Assembly (NCBI GenBank): GCA_012512355.1
Contig: JAAZEI010000249.1
Location: 1-6,698, forward strand
Reading direction: 5' to 3'
From: Clostridiales bacterium
GTDB taxonomy: Bacteria > Bacillota > Clostridia > Christensenellales > Aristaeellaceae
DNA length: 6,698 nucleotides
This document shows positions 5,821-6,698 of this stretch, piece after piece. The notes beneath the pieces are model-generated. The model was not told where the DNA came from and made no database searches. It was given only the letters and a program-made list of their open reading frames with translations. Made by a program: the position numbers and the translations under genes. How positions within the stretch are numbered: position 1 is the first letter of the stretch; every line of letters begins with the position of its first letter.

Positions 5821-5837
5821 GGTCATGGCAGTGTCAA
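5809..5837 (-). promoter_or_regulatory. Strong promoter for the ribU-tsaE-tsaB-rimI operon
   Basis: A perfect -35 box TTGACA (5832-5837), a 17-base spacer and TATACT (5809-5814), five of six bases, with an extended TG one base before the -10. Transcription should begin near 5802, about 18 bases before the aptamer, giving a leader of about 220 bases. The TTGACA overlaps the galK stop codon, so the promoter is packed against the end of that gene. Confidence 0.85.
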
Positions 5838-6698
5838 TGTTGAAATACGCTGACTGCGCCATCCTGTCTTACATCCAGTATATGGCACGAACCTTTGCCG
5901 AATACCGTCTCTATATCCAGCACAAAACGTTCCAGCAAGTCAATTGGTACAAAATTAAGCGTTGTACCTGCGAAGCCGCCTCCGTGAACGCGGCTTGCTC
6001 CCCGGCCTGCCAAAATAACATCGGCCATGGCCAGCGCCAAAGCCAGAGGCTGTTCATGAGCGGAGACAGAAACATTTTGCAGCAGATGCCAGCTGCTTTT
6101 CCCGGATAAATTGATTTGCGAAAAAAACGTTTCCAAATCAAAAGCCTGCAATGCCTCTACCGCAAGAGAAACGCGATCGTTTTCGGCGTAATAATGCATC
6201 GCCCGAAGGACTGCCCTGTCGCTGAACTCATCTCGCAAGGCAGCAATATTCTGGCTGAATAATTCAGGACGAAGAGAACGCAGCGTATCGACACCAAAAT
6301 AATTGGCGACAGCTGTCATCTCCTCACGAATAGCAGCATAGTCGCTTGTCAGGTCATCGTGGCTGCCTCCGGTGCCCACGACAACAATGGAATATCCAGA
6401 CGCTTCAAAGCTAAAATGCAAAGGCTCGATACTCACTTCATCTGTTTTAAAATCAATGGCAATCATGCCGCCAAGGCTGCTAGCCATCTGGTCCATGAGG
6501 CCTGAAGGTTTACCAAAGTGCACATTCTCTGCGTATTGAGCAATCTTCGCGCGCAAAATGGGGTCCATGCTGCTTTGATTATACAAAGTGTCAAGGATAG
6601 CGCCAATAAGCACTTCAAAAGCAGCAGATGAGGATAAGCCGCTTCCGTTTAACACATCTGATGTGACCGCTGCATCAAAACCGCCTACTTTGAAACCG
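5834..6698 (-). CDS. galK: Galactokinase, N-terminal part outside the window
   Basis: Phosphorylates galactose to galactose 1-phosphate with ATP, the first committed step of the Leloir pathway, in the cytosol. The visible 288 codons are open to the window edge, so the apparent GTG start at 6655 is only an internal valine codon. Upstream residues read GFKVGGFDAAVTSDV and run straight into the GHMP-kinase ATP loop GSGLSSSAAFE. Next come GLMDQMASSLGG, whose Asp fits the catalytic base, and near the C-terminus the third GHMP motif RVHGGGFAGTTLNFVP. The galactose-binding signature expected near the N-terminus is outside the window. About 140 residues would be missing if the length is that of clostridial galactokinases. 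A related sugar kinase of the same fold is possible but less likely. It ends in TGA, which overlaps the ribU promoter. Confidence 0.85.
   Translation of the reverse strand, partial: GFKVGGFDAAVTSDVLNGSGLSSSAAFEVLIGAILDTLYNQSSMDPILRAKIAQYAENVHFGKPSGLMDQMASSLGGMIAIDFKTDEVSIEPLHFSFEASGYSIVVVGTGGSHDDLTSDYAAIREEMTAVANYFGVDTLRSLRPELFSQNIAALRDEFSDRAVLRAMHYYAENDRVSLAVEALQAFDLETFFSQINLSGKSSWHLLQNVSVSAHEQPLALALAMADVILAGRGASRVHGGGFAGTTLNFVPIDLLERFVLDIETVFGKGSCHILDVRQDGAVSVFQH

Noticed and set aside
5668..6109. Plus-strand open frames across the riboswitch and the galK 3' end
   Set aside because: They run antisense to a conserved RNA element and a conserved kinase and show no protein-family features.
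62..6698. Search for a mobile element, CRISPR array, toxin-antitoxin pair or other defence-type system
   Set aside because: No direct-repeat arrays, transposase, integrase or small paired genes are visible. Nearly all bases are taken up by seven housekeeping genes and their control sites.

Overview
This window looks like ordinary chromosomal DNA of a Bacillota bacterium, most likely a clostridial lineage. The main evidence is the gene set: an ECF-type riboflavin S-component (RibU) behind an FMN riboswitch, a tsaE-tsaB-rimI cluster, a deoB-punA pair, and a galactokinase with the clostridial-style C-terminal motif RVHGGGFAGT. Strong AGGAGG-type ribosome binding sites, very tight gene packing and the use of TTG and GTG starts fit this. 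Base composition looks even throughout. I see no insertion sequence, phage gene, CRISPR array, rRNA or tRNA.

Layout. (1) Positions 62-2065, minus strand: a two-gene nucleoside salvage operon. It encodes phosphopentomutase (deoB) and then purine nucleoside phosphorylase (punA), joined with no gap (TGA directly followed by ATG). (2) Positions 2066-2213: a 148-bp divergent promoter region with a good -10 box for each direction. (3) Positions 2214-3317, plus strand: a THUMP-domain class I RNA methyltransferase of the RlmL/YpsC type. It converges on rimI with only 14 bp between the stop codons. (4) Positions 3332-5580, minus strand: four tightly packed genes transcribed in the order ribU, tsaE, tsaB, rimI. 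(5) Positions 5581-5837: the control region of that operon. It holds a near-consensus promoter, a compact FMN riboswitch aptamer and an intrinsic terminator that together form a complete transcriptional riboswitch. (6) Positions 5834-6698, minus strand: the 3' two-thirds of a galactokinase gene that runs off the window edge.

How the genes work together. PunA splits purine nucleosides to base and (deoxy)ribose 1-phosphate. DeoB isomerises the sugar phosphate to the 5-phosphate for central metabolism. RibU imports riboflavin through an ECF energising module encoded elsewhere, and FMN made from it should close the riboswitch. TsaE and TsaB are two parts of the t6A tRNA-modification machinery (TsaC and TsaD are not in the window), and RimI is the N-acetyltransferase that commonly sits beside them. 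The point most worth a second look is that tsaE, tsaB and rimI appear to lie downstream of the FMN riboswitch in one transcription unit. This could tie a core tRNA-modification function to flavin status unless an internal promoter supplies them. I found no new gene system; all seven genes belong to families I recognise.
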